Shown piece by piece: positions 43,555 through 52,968 of a stretch of DNA of 64,000 bases (position 1 is its first letter; each line of letters begins with the position of its first letter). The translations under genes were made by a program, and so were the position numbers. This DNA is from Sporosarcina psychrophila (GTDB taxonomy: Bacteria; Bacillota; Bacilli; Bacillales_A; Planococcaceae). The stretch spans positions 3,471,001-3,535,000 of the forward strand of contig NZ_CP014616.1 in assembly GCF_001590685.1 (NCBI RefSeq), given 5' to 3'. The notes under the pieces were generated by a model. It had not been told where the DNA came from, did no database searches, and saw nothing but the letters and a program-made list of their open reading frames with translations.

Positions 43555-43652
43555 GCCTAAGTACGCCGTGTCCTACGGCAATGGCTACGTGACCCCACAT
43601 CCAGTGGGCCTCCTAGCAGTTGGCACCTGGAGCTAGACACCTACCTAAGTAG
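43555..43652 (-). repeat. dispersed repeat, copy 1
   Basis: On the minus strand GTGTCTAGCTCCAGGTGCC and CTAGGAGGCCCACTGG. Related to 47622-47682 and 48150-48335. I recall such GTGTCTAGCTCCAG-type elements as common in Planococcaceae and related genomes. Confidence 0.55.
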
Positions 43653-43680
43653 AAAAACTTATTCTTTCTTTTTTAAAATA

Positions 43681-43723
43681 AAAAAGGTTCGCATTGCTTT
43701 ATAACAGCAATGCGAACCTTTTT
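43681..43723. terminator. bidirectional terminator
   Basis: AAAAAGGTTCGCATTGC and its exact complement around TTTATAACA; serves yjcF and the convergent 98-aa gene. Confidence 0.85.
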
Positions 43724-43734
43724 CTTATTATCAG

Positions 43735-44034
43735 TTAGACATAAGCATTTATCGCGATACCTTTCCCTACTACTCTGGCGATCACCGGTGATAGATTAAC
43801 TGGATTGGGACGGACAAATCCTTGATATGCCAAAGGTGCTGCTACAATGGGTTTTTCCTCTTCTTCCTCCCTTTCCCGTTCTTGATGCGAGGACTCTTTA
43901 AATTCATCCGAAAAGTCTGAATTTAACTTAACTTTGTTCACCCGATCAATATAAGCAAAATTATAAGCTTCCATACTCAATCGATTTGCATATATTTGAG
44001 ATTGGATTGGTTGAATTGGTAAAATATAACCCAT
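43735..44034 (-). CDS. hypothetical protein in the spore-gene cluster
   Basis: ATG 44034 follows GGAGGTG. 99 aa: a Tyr/Asn-rich N-terminus (MGYILPIQPIQSQIYANR), a Glu/Arg run in the middle and a hydrophobic C-terminus. Position beside spoVIF suggests a sporulation-linked role; no family recognised. Confidence 0.6.
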   Translation of the reverse strand: MGYILPIQPIQSQIYANRLSMEAYNFAYIDRVNKVKLNSDFSDEFKESSHQEREREEEEEKPIVAAPLAYQGFVRPNPVNLSPVIARVVGKGIAINAYV

Positions 44035-44123
44035 CGTTAACACCTCCATTTTTGCTAGTACTATTACTATATCCAGAAGTTAGTATTATTAAACCTATTA
44101 TTCTGCTTTTTTATTAATTTATT

Positions 44124-44378
44124 TTATTGTCGGCCAAGCATATCTTGAATATCACTAATATTAACCGCTTTGCCATTCTTGACGATAGAATTAACAAGCT
44201 CATCTTCCGTCTGTTGAGGTACTTCTTTTTTGGCGAGCCTTCCGACTTTCCGTATAATTTTCCTCACTTGCCGTTCATCACTGAAATCTGCATATTGAAT
44301 TGCATTTGCAAGTGCAAAAACTTCTTCCATCGGGACGCCTGTTTTTGATTCGATTTTCCGGAAAAATGAATCATTCAT
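44124..44378 (-). CDS. spoVIF: stage VI sporulation protein F
   Basis: 84 aa, matches SpoVIF (YjcC) in length and in MNDSFFRKIESKTGVPMEEVF and the IRKVGRLAKKEVP segment. In Bacillus it is a small mother-cell protein needed for proper coat assembly with GerE. GGGGGAG precedes the ATG. Confidence 0.82.
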   Translation of the reverse strand: MNDSFFRKIESKTGVPMEEVFALANAIQYADFSDERQVRKIIRKVGRLAKKEVPQQTEDELVNSIVKNGKAVNISDIQDMLGRQ

Positions 44379-44395
44379 CTGTTATCTCCCCCTTT

Positions 44396-44548
44396 TTATA
44401 CGCAAAAAGTGCGGCCTACAATGATAAGCAAGATGAATAGAACCACAATCAGGCAAAATGTTGAACCGCCGCCTTTTTCATTTTCATAACCGCCACAACC
44501 TCCGCCGCCGTATCCGCCGCCACCGAAAGAATTACATCCTCCAAACAT
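44396..44548 (-). CDS. YjcZ-family sporulation protein
   Basis: 50 aa from ATG 44548 (GGGGG upstream). Gly/Tyr/Cys-rich first half (FGGGGYGGGGCGGYENE) and one C-terminal membrane helix (FCLIVVLFILLIIVG), the exact layout of YjcZ-type proteins. The longer frame to 44662 is not supported. Confidence 0.85.
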   Translation of the reverse strand: MFGGCNSFGGGGYGGGGCGGYENEKGGGSTFCLIVVLFILLIIVGRTFCV

Positions 44549-44615
44549 AATAATACCCCCTTCCTTTCTTCGTATCCTATGCAGACACGAGAAGAAGGAA
44601 GAGGGCGCATGACTA

Positions 44616-44987
44616 TTAAACCTTTCCTTTCGATTTAAAAATAACAGATGCAATGAATCCAAATAGGATCGCTGAACTAATTCCTGAACTAGTCACTTCA
44701 AACATGCCTGTCATAACACCAATCAGTCCATGTTTTTCAGCTTCTGCCATTGCACCATGGGTTAGGGCATTACCGAAAGAAGTAATTGGTATCGTTGCTC
44801 CTGCTCCAGCAAAATCGATAAACGGCTCATACAGACCCACCCCGTCCAACACTGAACCTGCAACAACCAAAATGCACAATGTATGTGCCGGTGTCAGTTT
44901 TGCTACGTCAAACAACAGCTGCCCCACAACGCAAATGAGACCACCTACAATAAATGCTGTAATGAAAATCGAAACCATAATCCACAC
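44616..44987 (-). CDS. spoVAE: stage V sporulation protein AE (SpoVAEb type)
   Basis: 123 aa with four membrane segments and the typical [23 protein letters not shown] stretch. Part of the SpoVA channel that moves Ca-dipicolinate into the forespore and out during germination. Follows spoVAD directly. Confidence 0.88.
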   Translation of the reverse strand: MWIMVSIFITAFIVGGLICVVGQLLFDVAKLTPAHTLCILVVAGSVLDGVGLYEPFIDFAGAGATIPITSFGNALTHGAMAEAEKHGLIGVMTGMFEVTSSGISSAILFGFIASVIFKSKGKV

Positions 44988-45989
44988 TCATTTCATTGTT
45001 AATTCGATTGCATGCGCAATGCACGGAATCGTATCACCTTGTTGAAATGATAACGGAGATAATAGCGCGCCCGTCGCAATTAGAAGGACCCGTTTATATT
45101 CACCCGTACTCATTTTATCAATTATTTCCGCGAAGAAAACGGAGGCAGAACAACCTGCACCACTTGCCCCGGATAAAAATGATGCGTCAGCACCGTAAAA
45201 TTCTTTACCTGCATCCCGGAAATTTTTAGTCACGTCAATTCCTTGATTGCTCGCAAGTTTTTTGTATAACTCAAAACCAGTTTTCCCAAGATCTCCTGTC
45301 ATGATTACATCATAGTCTTTCACGTCTTTATTGTGACCTTTTAAATGGCGGGTAAGCGTATCTGCCGCTGCCGGTGCCATCGCCGCCCCCATATTCAGTG
45401 GATCTGTCATTCCGAGATCTATTGCGCATCCGATTGTTCCGCACTCTATAGAAGGAAACCCTTTTTTATAAGGTGCGACAGCTGCTACCCCCGCCGCTGT
45501 GACAGTCCATTGAGATGTCTCAGGCTTTTGTGAACCGTACTCATTCGGATAGCGGAATTGTCTTTCAACTGCATTATGCTGACTAGATGCTCCAGCAATA
45601 GCGCAAGTGGACATGCCCGTTTCTGTCAGCAATGCAGCCATTAAAAGCGAAGATACTGACGTTGCACAAGCTGAAAATAGGCCCATATAGGGAATTCCAA
45701 CCGTTGTAGCCGCAAAATTTGAGGGTGTCATCTGGTTAATAAGATCGCCAATTAACAGGAAATCGGCGTCGCTTGGTACAGAATCCACTTTACTTAAGGC
45801 AATCATGCACGCATCTTCCATCATTTTTGCATGACCATGCTCATTTGTTTTCATTTCACAGCGCTCATCCTCGTAAACTTTATCAAATTTATCGACGAAT
45901 AGACTTTTCTTTTCCAAAGGTCCAACTGTAACACCTGTTGCCACAATGGATGGGGTCGTTTTGAATGTCAGCAGGCCGCGCGCTACCAT
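44988..45989 (-). CDS. spoVAD: stage V sporulation protein AD
   Basis: 333 aa, thiolase-like fold, with GPLEKKSLFVDKFDKVYEDE and SACATSVSSLLMAA. SpoVAD is the peripheral subunit that binds dipicolinic acid. Overlaps spoVAC by 7 bp. Confidence 0.9.
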   Translation of the reverse strand: MVARGLLTFKTTPSIVATGVTVGPLEKKSLFVDKFDKVYEDERCEMKTNEHGHAKMMEDACMIALSKVDSVPSDADFLLIGDLINQMTPSNFAATTVGIPYMGLFSACATSVSSLLMAALLTETGMSTCAIAGASSQHNAVERQFRYPNEYGSQKPETSQWTVTAAGVAAVAPYKKGFPSIECGTIGCAIDLGMTDPLNMGAAMAPAAADTLTRHLKGHNKDVKDYDVIMTGDLGKTGFELYKKLASNQGIDVTKNFRDAGKEFYGADASFLSGASGAGCSASVFFAEIIDKMSTGEYKRVLLIATGALLSPLSFQQGDTIPCIAHAIELTMK

Positions 45990-46441
45990 GATACGACACC
46001 AAATTTCACAAGTATCGTCTTAATGAGTGCAACAACAAATGCCGAAAAAACGCCGAAGAGAATGACTGAACCCGCTAGTTTGAACATGTTGCCGCCAACT
46101 CCAAGAACATACCCTTCCGTCTTGTGTTCAATTGCAGCAGAAATGACAGCATTGCCGAAACCTGTAATTGGAACCGCACTCCCCGCTCCTCCAAATTGGG
46201 CAATTTTCTTATACAATCCAAAACCCGTTAACAGCATCGCAAAAAATATCATCGTTGCAACAGTCGGGTTACTAGCCGTCCGTTCCGTGAAATCAAAATA
46301 AGTCATATAAAATAGCGACACAAATTGGCCTACCAAACAAATAGTGCCTCCCGTCAGAAATGCAAAAATGATATTCCGCATCAATGGTGTTTTAGGGGAA
46401 ATTTCTTTCTCTAACTTCGCATATTTTTTTTCGTCCATCAT
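45983..46441 (-). CDS. spoVAC: stage V sporulation protein AC
   Basis: 152 aa with four or five membrane segments and FGGAGSAVPITGFGNAV, homologous to the SpoVAE motif. SpoVAC is the mechanosensitive channel subunit. ATGA overlap with the lipoprotein gene upstream. Confidence 0.9.
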   Translation of the reverse strand: MMDEKKYAKLEKEISPKTPLMRNIIFAFLTGGTICLVGQFVSLFYMTYFDFTERTASNPTVATMIFFAMLLTGFGLYKKIAQFGGAGSAVPITGFGNAVISAAIEHKTEGYVLGVGGNMFKLAGSVILFGVFSAFVVALIKTILVKFGVVSW

Positions 46442-46845
46442 GTCTCTTCCTTTATAAGCGATTTCAATTTTTCAATCTTTTTTCCCTGATCCTTTTTGTC
46501 ATCCAAATCAATGAGCTTGTTCGTTTCCATCCATATTTTACTGTCTGCTGAAACGGTAACGTCCAACTCTGGGTAGCTATTTTCTAATTTTTTCTTGAGC
46601 TCCTTTTCAATCTTTTCTTTTTTGAAGCGCGAAAAAGTTGTAAGCGTAACGCCAGTTAGCAAGTCATTTTCATGAAAAACAGTGACCGCTGATGTGAGAC
46701 GTTTGTCATTTATCAATACTTCTTCGGCTTTCGCATGATCCTCACTGGAATTGTTGTCAATCCGGAATCCGCTACCTGAACAGCCGGATAGTAAGACAAC
46801 TGCGAAAAACACAAGGCTAAATTTACGGATACGCGTCCCCTCCAT
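46438..46845 (-). CDS. YhcN/YlaJ-like sporulation lipoprotein
   Basis: Up to 135 aa, lipobox LSGC near residue 21, then the YhcN/YlaJ-type domain (RLTSAVTVFHENDLLTGVTLT). First gene of the spoVA operon here. The start is doubtful: GGAGGGG, which looks like the ribosome binding site, lies immediately after the ATG at 46845, and the sigma-G-like promoter puts the transcript start about there. A non-ATG start near 46830, or leaderless translation, is possible. Confidence 0.7.
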   Translation of the reverse strand: MEGTRIRKFSLVFFAVVLLSGCSGSGFRIDNNSSEDHAKAEEVLINDKRLTSAVTVFHENDLLTGVTLTTFSRFKKEKIEKELKKKLENSYPELDVTVSADSKIWMETNKLIDLDDKKDQGKKIEKLKSLIKEET

Positions 46846-46852
46846 TTTTATA

Positions 46853-46883
46853 CAGTATGCCTTTTCATACTAAACTTTATTCA
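46853..46883 (-). promoter_or_regulatory. sigma-G-like promoter of the spoVA operon
   Basis: On the minus strand TGAATA (46883-46878), an 18-bp spacer and CATACTG (46859-46853). This matches the forespore sigma-G consensus as I know it; spoVA genes are classic sigma-G targets. Confidence 0.6.
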
Positions 46884-46921
46884 TTATTCACCTAAGCGCC
46901 CTAACACTATGAACTTTGCCG

Positions 46922-46930
46922 CATAAAGTA
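46922..46930 (+). promoter_or_regulatory. sigma-K-like -10 box of the cotZ gene
   Basis: CATAAAGTA fits CATANNNTA, with an AC dinucleotide about 16 bp upstream as the minimal -35. cotZ-type genes are mother-cell sigma-K targets. Confidence 0.5.
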
Positions 46931-46959
46931 TAAAGAATTGAGAAATGGAGGTGGAATTA

Positions 46960-47481
46960 ATGGGATGTGGAAGAAATGAAGAAGATAATGAAAGAAAGCA
47001 CCAAGATGACTGTGTATGTGAGGTTGTCAGGTTCATCAAACGTTTACAGGATGCTGGAACAGACGATGACTGTGTAGAATGTGAAACAGATTGTTTCATG
47101 GCTCCGCTTGGTAGCATATCCAGCCCTGCACGTAACCGTGTTAATACACGCGTTTTCATGCTATTGACGAAGAATGGTGATCCGTTCAAAGCAATGTTCC
47201 GTCCGGAAAGCCGAAGACATTACCTACACAATTGCTTCTCTACTTTTTTCAGAGTCCAAAACGTCTTTGACGGCTGCTGCGCAACATTGCAAGTACTAGC
47301 ACCGTTAGACAGTAACAATAATCCGGTGGACATTATTAAAAACGGCAAGCTAGATCTTGAAGAACTTTGTAAAGTTACAAGGTTTGGTGCGACAGATTCA
47401 TGCATCACAGTAGACTTGACTTGTTTCTGTGGAATCCAATGTATCAAAGATACGTATATCGACTTTTGCGACGTAGATTAA
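46960..47481 (+). CDS. cotZ: spore coat protein CotY/CotZ family
   Basis: 173 aa from ATG 46960 (GGAGGTGG upstream). Cysteine-rich: MGCGRNEEDN, CVCEVVRFIKRLQDAG, CVECETDC, and a C-terminal TCFCGIQCIKD. These are the marks of CotY/CotZ, crust and outer-coat proteins that assemble through disulfides. Confidence 0.88.
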   Translation: MGCGRNEEDNERKHQDDCVCEVVRFIKRLQDAGTDDDCVECETDCFMAPLGSISSPARNRVNTRVFMLLTKNGDPFKAMFRPESRRHYLHNCFSTFFRVQNVFDGCCATLQVLAPLDSNNNPVDIIKNGKLDLEELCKVTRFGATDSCITVDLTCFCGIQCIKDTYIDFCDVD

Positions 47482-47502
47482 TTAATACCCTGCAATGCCC
47501 AA

Positions 47503-47532
47503 ACACCCCAACAGTTTCAATCTGTTGGGGTG
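47503..47532 (+). terminator. terminator of cotZ
   Basis: ACACCCCAACAG and CTGTTGGGGTGT around TTTCAAT, then TTTT. A second hairpin (GGCAG...CTGCC, 47557-47595) follows. Confidence 0.82.
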
Positions 47533-47621
47533 TTTTAATTTTTCTTCATCATTGTAAAAAGGCAGAACGGAGAGATTCCCCATCCTGCCTTTTTACAATA
47601 ATAAGAAAGTATAGTTTTTTC

Positions 47622-47682
47622 ACATGGAGCAGTGTCTAGACTCCATCTCCTAGCCCTTGAGTCCTTAAATTAAAGGCACCTC
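47622..47682 (+). repeat. dispersed repeat, copy 2
   Basis: GTGTCTAGACTCCATCTCC then TAGCCCTTGAGTCC. Shorter relative of the 43.6 and 48.2 kb copies. Confidence 0.45.
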
Positions 47683-47689
47683 CGTTTTC

Positions 47690-48094
47690 TTATTTAATTT
47701 CATCAAACGGCTTACCACGCCATAATACTTCTTCAATCTTCCCCATTTCCACGGCTATTATTTCATGATTGACACCTTCCAGATCAATCCATACTGTTTC
47801 TTCTTCAATCTTCTCAATCGTTCCAGATAGTGTTTCTTCCTCTAGAACAAATTGAAGTGGCTGATAAGCTTGGCGACGGAACGAATTACTTAAGTAAATA
47901 ATTTTACGTTGAATGCCCGGATTCACTGGCACGACTTCGGTAACACTTATCTGTTCCTCATTTTCCACCACCAATTCCTCTTCATTGTTCAGTAAAAATA
48001 CTGACGTGCTCTCCTCCACTATAATCGCAACTTTAATAAAGACTGGTGGCCCGTCAACAAACAATAACGGTTTATTTTGATAAATGTTAAGCAC
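47690..48094 (-). CDS. hypothetical protein, possible coat-associated
   Basis: 134 aa, acidic. The last 45 residues (LSGTIEKIEEETVWIDLEG) alternate like a small Sm/DUF2642-type beta barrel found in spore coat-associated proteins; the rest is unrecognised. It lies between cotZ and mgtE, convergent with cotZ. Confidence 0.55.
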   Translation of the reverse strand: MLNIYQNKPLLFVDGPPVFIKVAIIVEESTSVFLLNNEEELVVENEEQISVTEVVPVNPGIQRKIIYLSNSFRRQAYQPLQFVLEEETLSGTIEKIEEETVWIDLEGVNHEIIAVEMGKIEEVLWRGKPFDEIK

Positions 48095-48149
48095 ATCCTT
48101 TTTAACACAGTATATGCGCCCATTTTACGGATGTTCATAAAAAAAGCGC

Positions 48150-48335
48150 ACGACGCTGATTAGCCCCGACAGGCGTAGATGAAAAGGAAGGTAGTCTAAA
48201 TTCGCGACGTCCTGTCGCAGCGACTACTTACCTGTATCCTTGCAGGCACGAGGATGCGTAACTACAGAGCCCCTACAGCAAACCGTCTTATGACCCATGG
48301 GGCTGGCGTCTGGAGTCTAGACATCCACCCAAATA
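48150..48335 (-). repeat. dispersed repeat, copy 3
   Basis: On the minus strand GTCTAGACTCCAGACGCCAG and GACGTCGCGAA-type stems, GC-rich against its surroundings and rich in short inverted repeats. Related to copies at 43.6 and 47.6 kb. Confidence 0.5.
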
Positions 48336-48379
48336 AAAAAGGTTTTCACCAGTGATTTAAAGATCACTGATGAAAACCG
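48336..48379 (-). terminator. terminator overlapping the mgtE 3' end
   Basis: GGTTTTCATCAGTGAT and ATCACTGGTGAAAACC pair around CTTTAA, then T6. The stem includes the last codons of mgtE. Confidence 0.8.
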
Positions 48380-49730
48380 TTGCAAGACCAAGATAAATAA
48401 TAACGCTAATAACATCATTTAATGTTGTGATGAAAGGACCGGACGCAACTGCAGGGTCGATTTTCAACTTATGCATAAGCAATGGGATGAATGATCCTGA
48501 AATCGTTGCGACAAAAATTGAGACAAAAATGGCAGCACCTACTAATAGACCAATTACGAATTCATTCTTCCAAACGTAAATTAGACCAACTACAAATAGT
48601 GCACAGATAAAACCAGTCATTAATCCTGTTCCGGCTTCACGGATAAGTAGCTTGAATTTACTTTCGTCCTCAACATCTCCTGTCGCAATACCGCGCACTG
48701 CGACAGCAAGTGCTTGCGTTCCACTATTCCCTGCAGTACCCGCAATAAGAGGAATGAATGCAGCTAGAAGTGCCACTTTCGAAATTGTTTCTGTAAATAA
48801 GTCTATTAAATTAGCAGTAAGCATTCCGAGTACTAATAAAATAAGCAACCATGGAAGTCTTTTTTTCATAGCTGAGAATGAGTTTTTATCGAATGTATCC
48901 ATATTGGAAACCCCAGCAAGTTTGGAGTAGTCATCTGATGCTTCTTCATCGAGTACATCGATAATATCATCGACTGTAATAATCCCAAGTATATGCTGTT
49001 GGAAGTCGACAACCGGGACGGCAAGGAAATTATAGTCCTTGATCATCTTGGCAACATCTTCCTGATCTTCTGAAACGAGAACACTTACGACTCGTTCACT
49101 CATTATAGAACTAATCAGTGTATCTTCATGTGCAATGATCAAATCGCGTAGCGATATAACACCTGTCAGGCGATTATTATCGTCAACGACAAATATATAA
49201 TAAATTGTTTCTGCCTTCGGTGCTTCATTGCGCAAAATTGTCATCGCAGAACGGACTGTCGAATTCTGTGGGATTGTAACAAATTCCGTTGTCATGATCG
49301 ACCCGGCCGTATATTCTTCATAATGAAGTAATGCTTTGATCTCAGCAGCGGCTTCTTTATTCATTAGCGTCAAATAGCTGACAACTTGTGATTTGTCGAG
49401 TTCATTCAGGACATCTACCGCGTTATCGACAAACATGAACGAAATCATGTCTGCTGCATACGTCGTGTCCATCTCCTGAAGGAACTGTTTGTATTCATCG
49501 TCGCTAATTTCACTCGTCTCAAATATTTCCGCAAGTTCTTTTGGTGATAAGTATTGATAGATGATTTCCCGGAGTTCCGGTTCGATTTTCTCGTAAAATA
49601 TCGCTCTGTCATACGGATGAAGGCGTAGGTACTCATTTCGGAAAGATTTAATGTTGTGCTGGATAAGTGTCTCTTTCAACTTCTCTTCATCGAAAATAAT
49701 TTCTTCTTTATGCTCTTCTTTTATGTTCAC
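48357..49730 (-). CDS. mgtE: magnesium transporter MgtE
   Basis: 457 aa from GTG 49730, preceded by AAGGAAGG; the frame to 49877 overlaps the divergent gene and is rejected. Order: N domain (about 30-130), two CBS domains (about 135-255, with TTEFVTIPQNSTVRSAM and MSERVVSVLVSEDQEDVA), plug helix, then five membrane helices with AGTAGNSGTQALAVAVRG, the pore signature. No M-box riboswitch fits into the short space upstream. Confidence 0.92.
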   Translation of the reverse strand: MNIKEEHKEEIIFDEEKLKETLIQHNIKSFRNEYLRLHPYDRAIFYEKIEPELREIIYQYLSPKELAEIFETSEISDDEYKQFLQEMDTTYAADMISFMFVDNAVDVLNELDKSQVVSYLTLMNKEAAAEIKALLHYEEYTAGSIMTTEFVTIPQNSTVRSAMTILRNEAPKAETIYYIFVVDDNNRLTGVISLRDLIIAHEDTLISSIMSERVVSVLVSEDQEDVAKMIKDYNFLAVPVVDFQQHILGIITVDDIIDVLDEEASDDYSKLAGVSNMDTFDKNSFSAMKKRLPWLLILLVLGMLTANLIDLFTETISKVALLAAFIPLIAGTAGNSGTQALAVAVRGIATGDVEDESKFKLLIREAGTGLMTGFICALFVVGLIYVWKNEFVIGLLVGAAIFVSIFVATISGSFIPLLMHKLKIDPAVASGPFITTLNDVISVIIYLGLATVFISDL

Positions 49731-49823
49731 AGCTACACCTTCCTTTCTACTTCTATCGTGGATTAATAAAGTGAATAAGGGTATTATATACGAATACATA
49801 TTGTGAAAAAGGGTGATGAAAAT

Positions 49824-50564
49824 ATGAAGTACGATATTGTCGGTGATATTCACGGTTGTTATGATGAATTCATGCATTTGATTGACAAATTAGGATACGA
49901 GATGATTACAGGTATCCCCCTACATCCCGATGGCAGAAGTCTGGTATTTGTCGGAGATACGATGGATAGAGGGCCTCAGTCGATTAAAATGTTGAATCTT
50001 CTTTTCAAAATCCAAGATGAGCATACACTTTATTATTCCCCGGGAAATCATTGCAATAAGTTGTATCGCTTCTCCAAGGGTAACCAGGTTCAACCCACAC
50101 ATGGTCTTGAAACAACAGTAGCTGAACTCGATGCATTATCAAGTGATGCGCGTAAACACTTCTTGACTAGATACCGTCAATTTTACGAAGCTCTACCGTT
50201 ATACCATACCCTTAATGAAGGTAATCTTATCATTGCACACGCAGGCATCCGTGAAGAAATGATTGGTGCACCCTATTCGGAAAAAATACGGGTATTCGTT
50301 CTCTATGGAGATATCACAGGCCAAAAGTTACCCGATGGTAGACCTCTAAGACGTGATTGGGCTAAGCACTACAAAGGTACTCCCTTCATAGTCTATGGTC
50401 ATACGCCTGTAAAGGAAGTACGCTTTGTAAATAACTCTGCGAATGTTGATACAGGTTGCGTATTCGGCGGTAAACTTACAGCCCTTCGCTATCCCGAAAT
50501 GGAAATTGTATCAGTTCCTTCTTTACAACCATTTGTGCCAGAGAAATTTACTGCGTTTGATTGA
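49824..50564 (+). CDS. prpE: bis(5'-nucleosyl)-tetraphosphatase PrpE
   Basis: 246 aa; ATG 49824 is 8 nt after GGGTGATG. PPP-family metallophosphatase motifs: [25 protein letters not shown] and late YGHTPV. Hydrolyses Ap4A-type dinucleotides and has been linked to germination in Bacillus. Convergent with the rluA-type gene, whose 3' end overlaps it by 17 bp. Confidence 0.88.
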   Translation: MKYDIVGDIHGCYDEFMHLIDKLGYEMITGIPLHPDGRSLVFVGDTMDRGPQSIKMLNLLFKIQDEHTLYYSPGNHCNKLYRFSKGNQVQPTHGLETTVAELDALSSDARKHFLTRYRQFYEALPLYHTLNEGNLIIAHAGIREEMIGAPYSEKIRVFVLYGDITGQKLPDGRPLRRDWAKHYKGTPFIVYGHTPVKEVRFVNNSANVDTGCVFGGKLTALRYPEMEIVSVPSLQPFVPEKFTAFD

Positions 50565-51480
50565 TCTCAGTGTTGGTTAGTCGCTTTATATCTAACGGAA
50601 TATCGCATCTAAACTCAACTTTTTCACTTGTAAGTGGATGCAAAAACCCAATCATCGCACAGTGTAAAGCCTGCCGACCAATCAACCCATGGGAGCCGCC
50701 ATATAAATCATCACCATGTAGCGGATGGCCTGCCCACCTCATATGGACACGTATTTGATGCGTCCTGCCCGTATAAAGCGTTAGTGCAATTTTTGTTAAC
50801 TGATGACCTTTAATGTCCGAACGACACAGTACTTCTACATCTGTCCGAGCGAATTGGCCATCTTCACGTACAATTCGTTCGATAATGCTACCATCTTTTC
50901 TACCAATTGGTTGTACAATGCTGAATTGGTCCCTTTCAACATGTCCTTCAACCAGGGCGATATACTGTCGATGAAAACCGGAATTTGTCATCTGTTCACT
51001 AAGCAGATGATGAATATGCCGGTTTTTTGCAATACAAATTAGACCCGATGTATCCTTGTCAAGACGCGTGACGACATGTACTGTGGCTGGAAGTCTTTCC
51101 TTAGCAAACTTTCCGGCAACGGCATTCGCCATCGTTCCATTGGGGTGATCTCGCGACGGGATAGTACTTTGCCCTGCTGGCTTATCGACAATAATTAGCG
51201 CTTCATCTTCATAGACAATTGTTAAATCACCTGTCTCTGGAAGTAAACCTGGGCTTGGCTCTTCTGATGGAAAAATAATAAGTACTTCATCACCTGACTG
51301 CAACGGATGTCGCACATTGCGTTCAAAGCCATTCACGCGGATATCTCCGCCATCATATTTAGTCGCAGTTAACGTTCTTTTAGATATCCCTTTTGCGTGC
51401 AAGAATTCGCGTAGCAGTATACCGCCTTCATCCACCTGAAATACGAGGCGAAACCTGCGATCCAGCTCATCCCCCTTAGA
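50548..51480 (-). CDS. RluA-family 23S rRNA pseudouridine synthase
   Basis: 310 aa if begun at ATG 51480, which overlaps the nadK stop; the start is not certain. N-terminal S4-like domain (about 10-80, [16 protein letters not shown]) and catalytic core with HRLD-type motif [10 protein letters not shown] (Asp nucleophile) and [17 protein letters not shown]. Makes pseudouridine in RNA. Corresponds to Bacillus yjbO. Confidence 0.85.
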   Translation of the reverse strand, partial: SKGDELDRRFRLVFQVDEGGILLREFLHAKGISKRTLTATKYDGGDIRVNGFERNVRHPLQSGDEVLIIFPSEEPSPGLLPETGDLTIVYEDEALIIVDKPAGQSTIPSRDHPNGTMANAVAGKFAKERLPATVHVVTRLDKDTSGLICIAKNRHIHHLLSEQMTNSGFHRQYIALVEGHVERDQFSIVQPIGRKDGSIIERIVREDGQFARTDVEVLCRSDIKGHQLTKIALTLYTGRTHQIRVHMRWAGHPLHGDDLYGGSHGLIGRQALHCAMIGFLHPLTSEKVEFRCDIPLDIKRLTNTEINQTQ

Positions 51481-52276
51481 CATCGCTGTCAATGAATGAA
51501 TCATGCACACGTCTCCAAAATGGAAACGGCCTGAACCTTCCGAAACGTACTTTTTCCTTTGAAACTTGATATTCAATCGACTTCACATCTTTATGTAGAA
51601 GTTGCAAATGGTCGACTGTTACCATGAAATCTGGTCCTTTTACAGGTGTTAGTGCACATTTATGATGCGCGGGTAGCACTAGTGGTGCGCCAACTGTACG
51701 GAACACCCGATTGTTAATAGATGCCATTTCTGTCAATTGCATGGACGGTAGAGAAGGATGAATAATTGCTCCGCCCAATGCCTTATTGTATGCAGTAGAC
51801 CCAGAAGGCGTTGACATACATAACCCGTCGCCACGAAAACGTTCAAAATGGTTGCCATTCAGTTCAACATCCATGACGAGCGTCACATCAGGAGATTTCA
51901 CCGTCGACTCATTCAGTGCAAGGTACAATGCGCTATCCTTATCGTTTCGGTAGTTAATCTTCACATCAAGAAGTGGGTATTCGAAAACTTCGAATTCTTT
52001 ACGAGCAATAGAAATGACAAGCTTTTCAATTTCAGCCGGCTTCCAGTCTGCGTAAAACCCTAGATGGCCTGTATGAATTCCGACAAACGCTGTATCTTTC
52101 AATCGGTACTTATACTTATGAAAAGCGTGGAGTAAAGTACCATCTCCTCCAATTGACAAAACGATGTCCGGTTCTTCTTCATCGAAAAAAAGCCCAAAAT
52201 CTGTCAAATATTCCTTTGCTTCATCCATAAGTTTGTTCGACAATGCATCGTTTCGTGTCTGTATTGCAAATTTCAT
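51476..52276 (-). CDS. nadK: NAD kinase
   Basis: 266 aa. Motifs [13 protein letters not shown] (ATP/NAD binding GGDG) and [23 protein letters not shown] are both intact. Phosphorylates NAD to NADP. Coupled to relQ (ATGA overlap) and to the synthase gene. Confidence 0.93.
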   Translation of the reverse strand: MKFAIQTRNDALSNKLMDEAKEYLTDFGLFFDEEEPDIVLSIGGDGTLLHAFHKYKYRLKDTAFVGIHTGHLGFYADWKPAEIEKLVISIARKEFEVFEYPLLDVKINYRNDKDSALYLALNESTVKSPDVTLVMDVELNGNHFERFRGDGLCMSTPSGSTAYNKALGGAIIHPSLPSMQLTEMASINNRVFRTVGAPLVLPAHHKCALTPVKGPDFMVTVDHLQLLHKDVKSIEYQVSKEKVRFGRFRPFPFWRRVHDSFIDSDV

Positions 52277-52950
52277 AATTTCCCTCCTCCTTTCCCGTTC
52301 GCCTCTCCATAGCGTCTTGTCGCCGTTTCTTTGAATGCACTGAAATATTGTTGCGCATCCTGAATTTCATTACGAATCTGCGACATTTCTTCATCTAGCT
52401 GGAAGGCTGCTTCCGCTGCTCGTTCTAGACGATGCCTGATTTCATCCGGCATTTCGCCTTCGTATTTATAATTCAATGAGTGTTCAATCGACGCCCAGAA
52501 ATTCATTGCTAACGTACGGATTTGAATCTCGGCAAAAATCGTCTGCTCCCCATGAATCGTCTGAACAGGGTATTTGATAATTAAGTGATAAGACCTGTAT
52601 CCACTTGGTTTATTATGTGCGATATAGTCGCGCTCTTCAATCACTTCGAGGTCATTCCGCTGTCGTAACGTTTCTACAACAGTACTAATATCATCGACAA
52701 ACTGGCACATCAGACGAAGGCCCGCAATATCAGGCAGTTCAGCGGCAAGTTCTGCCGATGGTTCGAATGGAATCCCTTTTTCAAGTGTTTTGTCATAGAT
52801 ACTCGCGAGCGGCTTCACCCTGCCCGTCACGAATTCAACGGGCGTATGTACGTCTTCCAATTCATACTGAGCTCGCAAGCCCTTCAATTTCACTTTCAGT
52901 TCATCTACTGCTTGTTTATAAGGTTCAAGAAATTGATTCCACTGCCTCAT
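52273..52950 (-). CDS. relQ: small alarmone (GTP pyrophosphokinase) synthetase RelQ
   Basis: 225 aa, RelA/SpoT nucleotidyltransferase domain alone: [41 protein letters not shown] and [25 protein letters not shown]. No hydrolase or ACT domain, so it only makes (p)ppGpp. Corresponds to Bacillus yjbM. Confidence 0.92.
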   Translation of the reverse strand: MRQWNQFLEPYKQAVDELKVKLKGLRAQYELEDVHTPVEFVTGRVKPLASIYDKTLEKGIPFEPSAELAAELPDIAGLRLMCQFVDDISTVVETLRQRNDLEVIEERDYIAHNKPSGYRSYHLIIKYPVQTIHGEQTIFAEIQIRTLAMNFWASIEHSLNYKYEGEMPDEIRHRLERAAEAAFQLDEEMSQIRNEIQDAQQYFSAFKETATRRYGEANGKGGGKL

Positions 52951-52968
52951 CCGGACCCCTCCCAGCTG

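Noticed and set aside
49731..49823. M-box magnesium riboswitch before mgtE
   Set aside because: Only about 90 bp separate mgtE from the divergent prpE and no M-box-like structure can fit.
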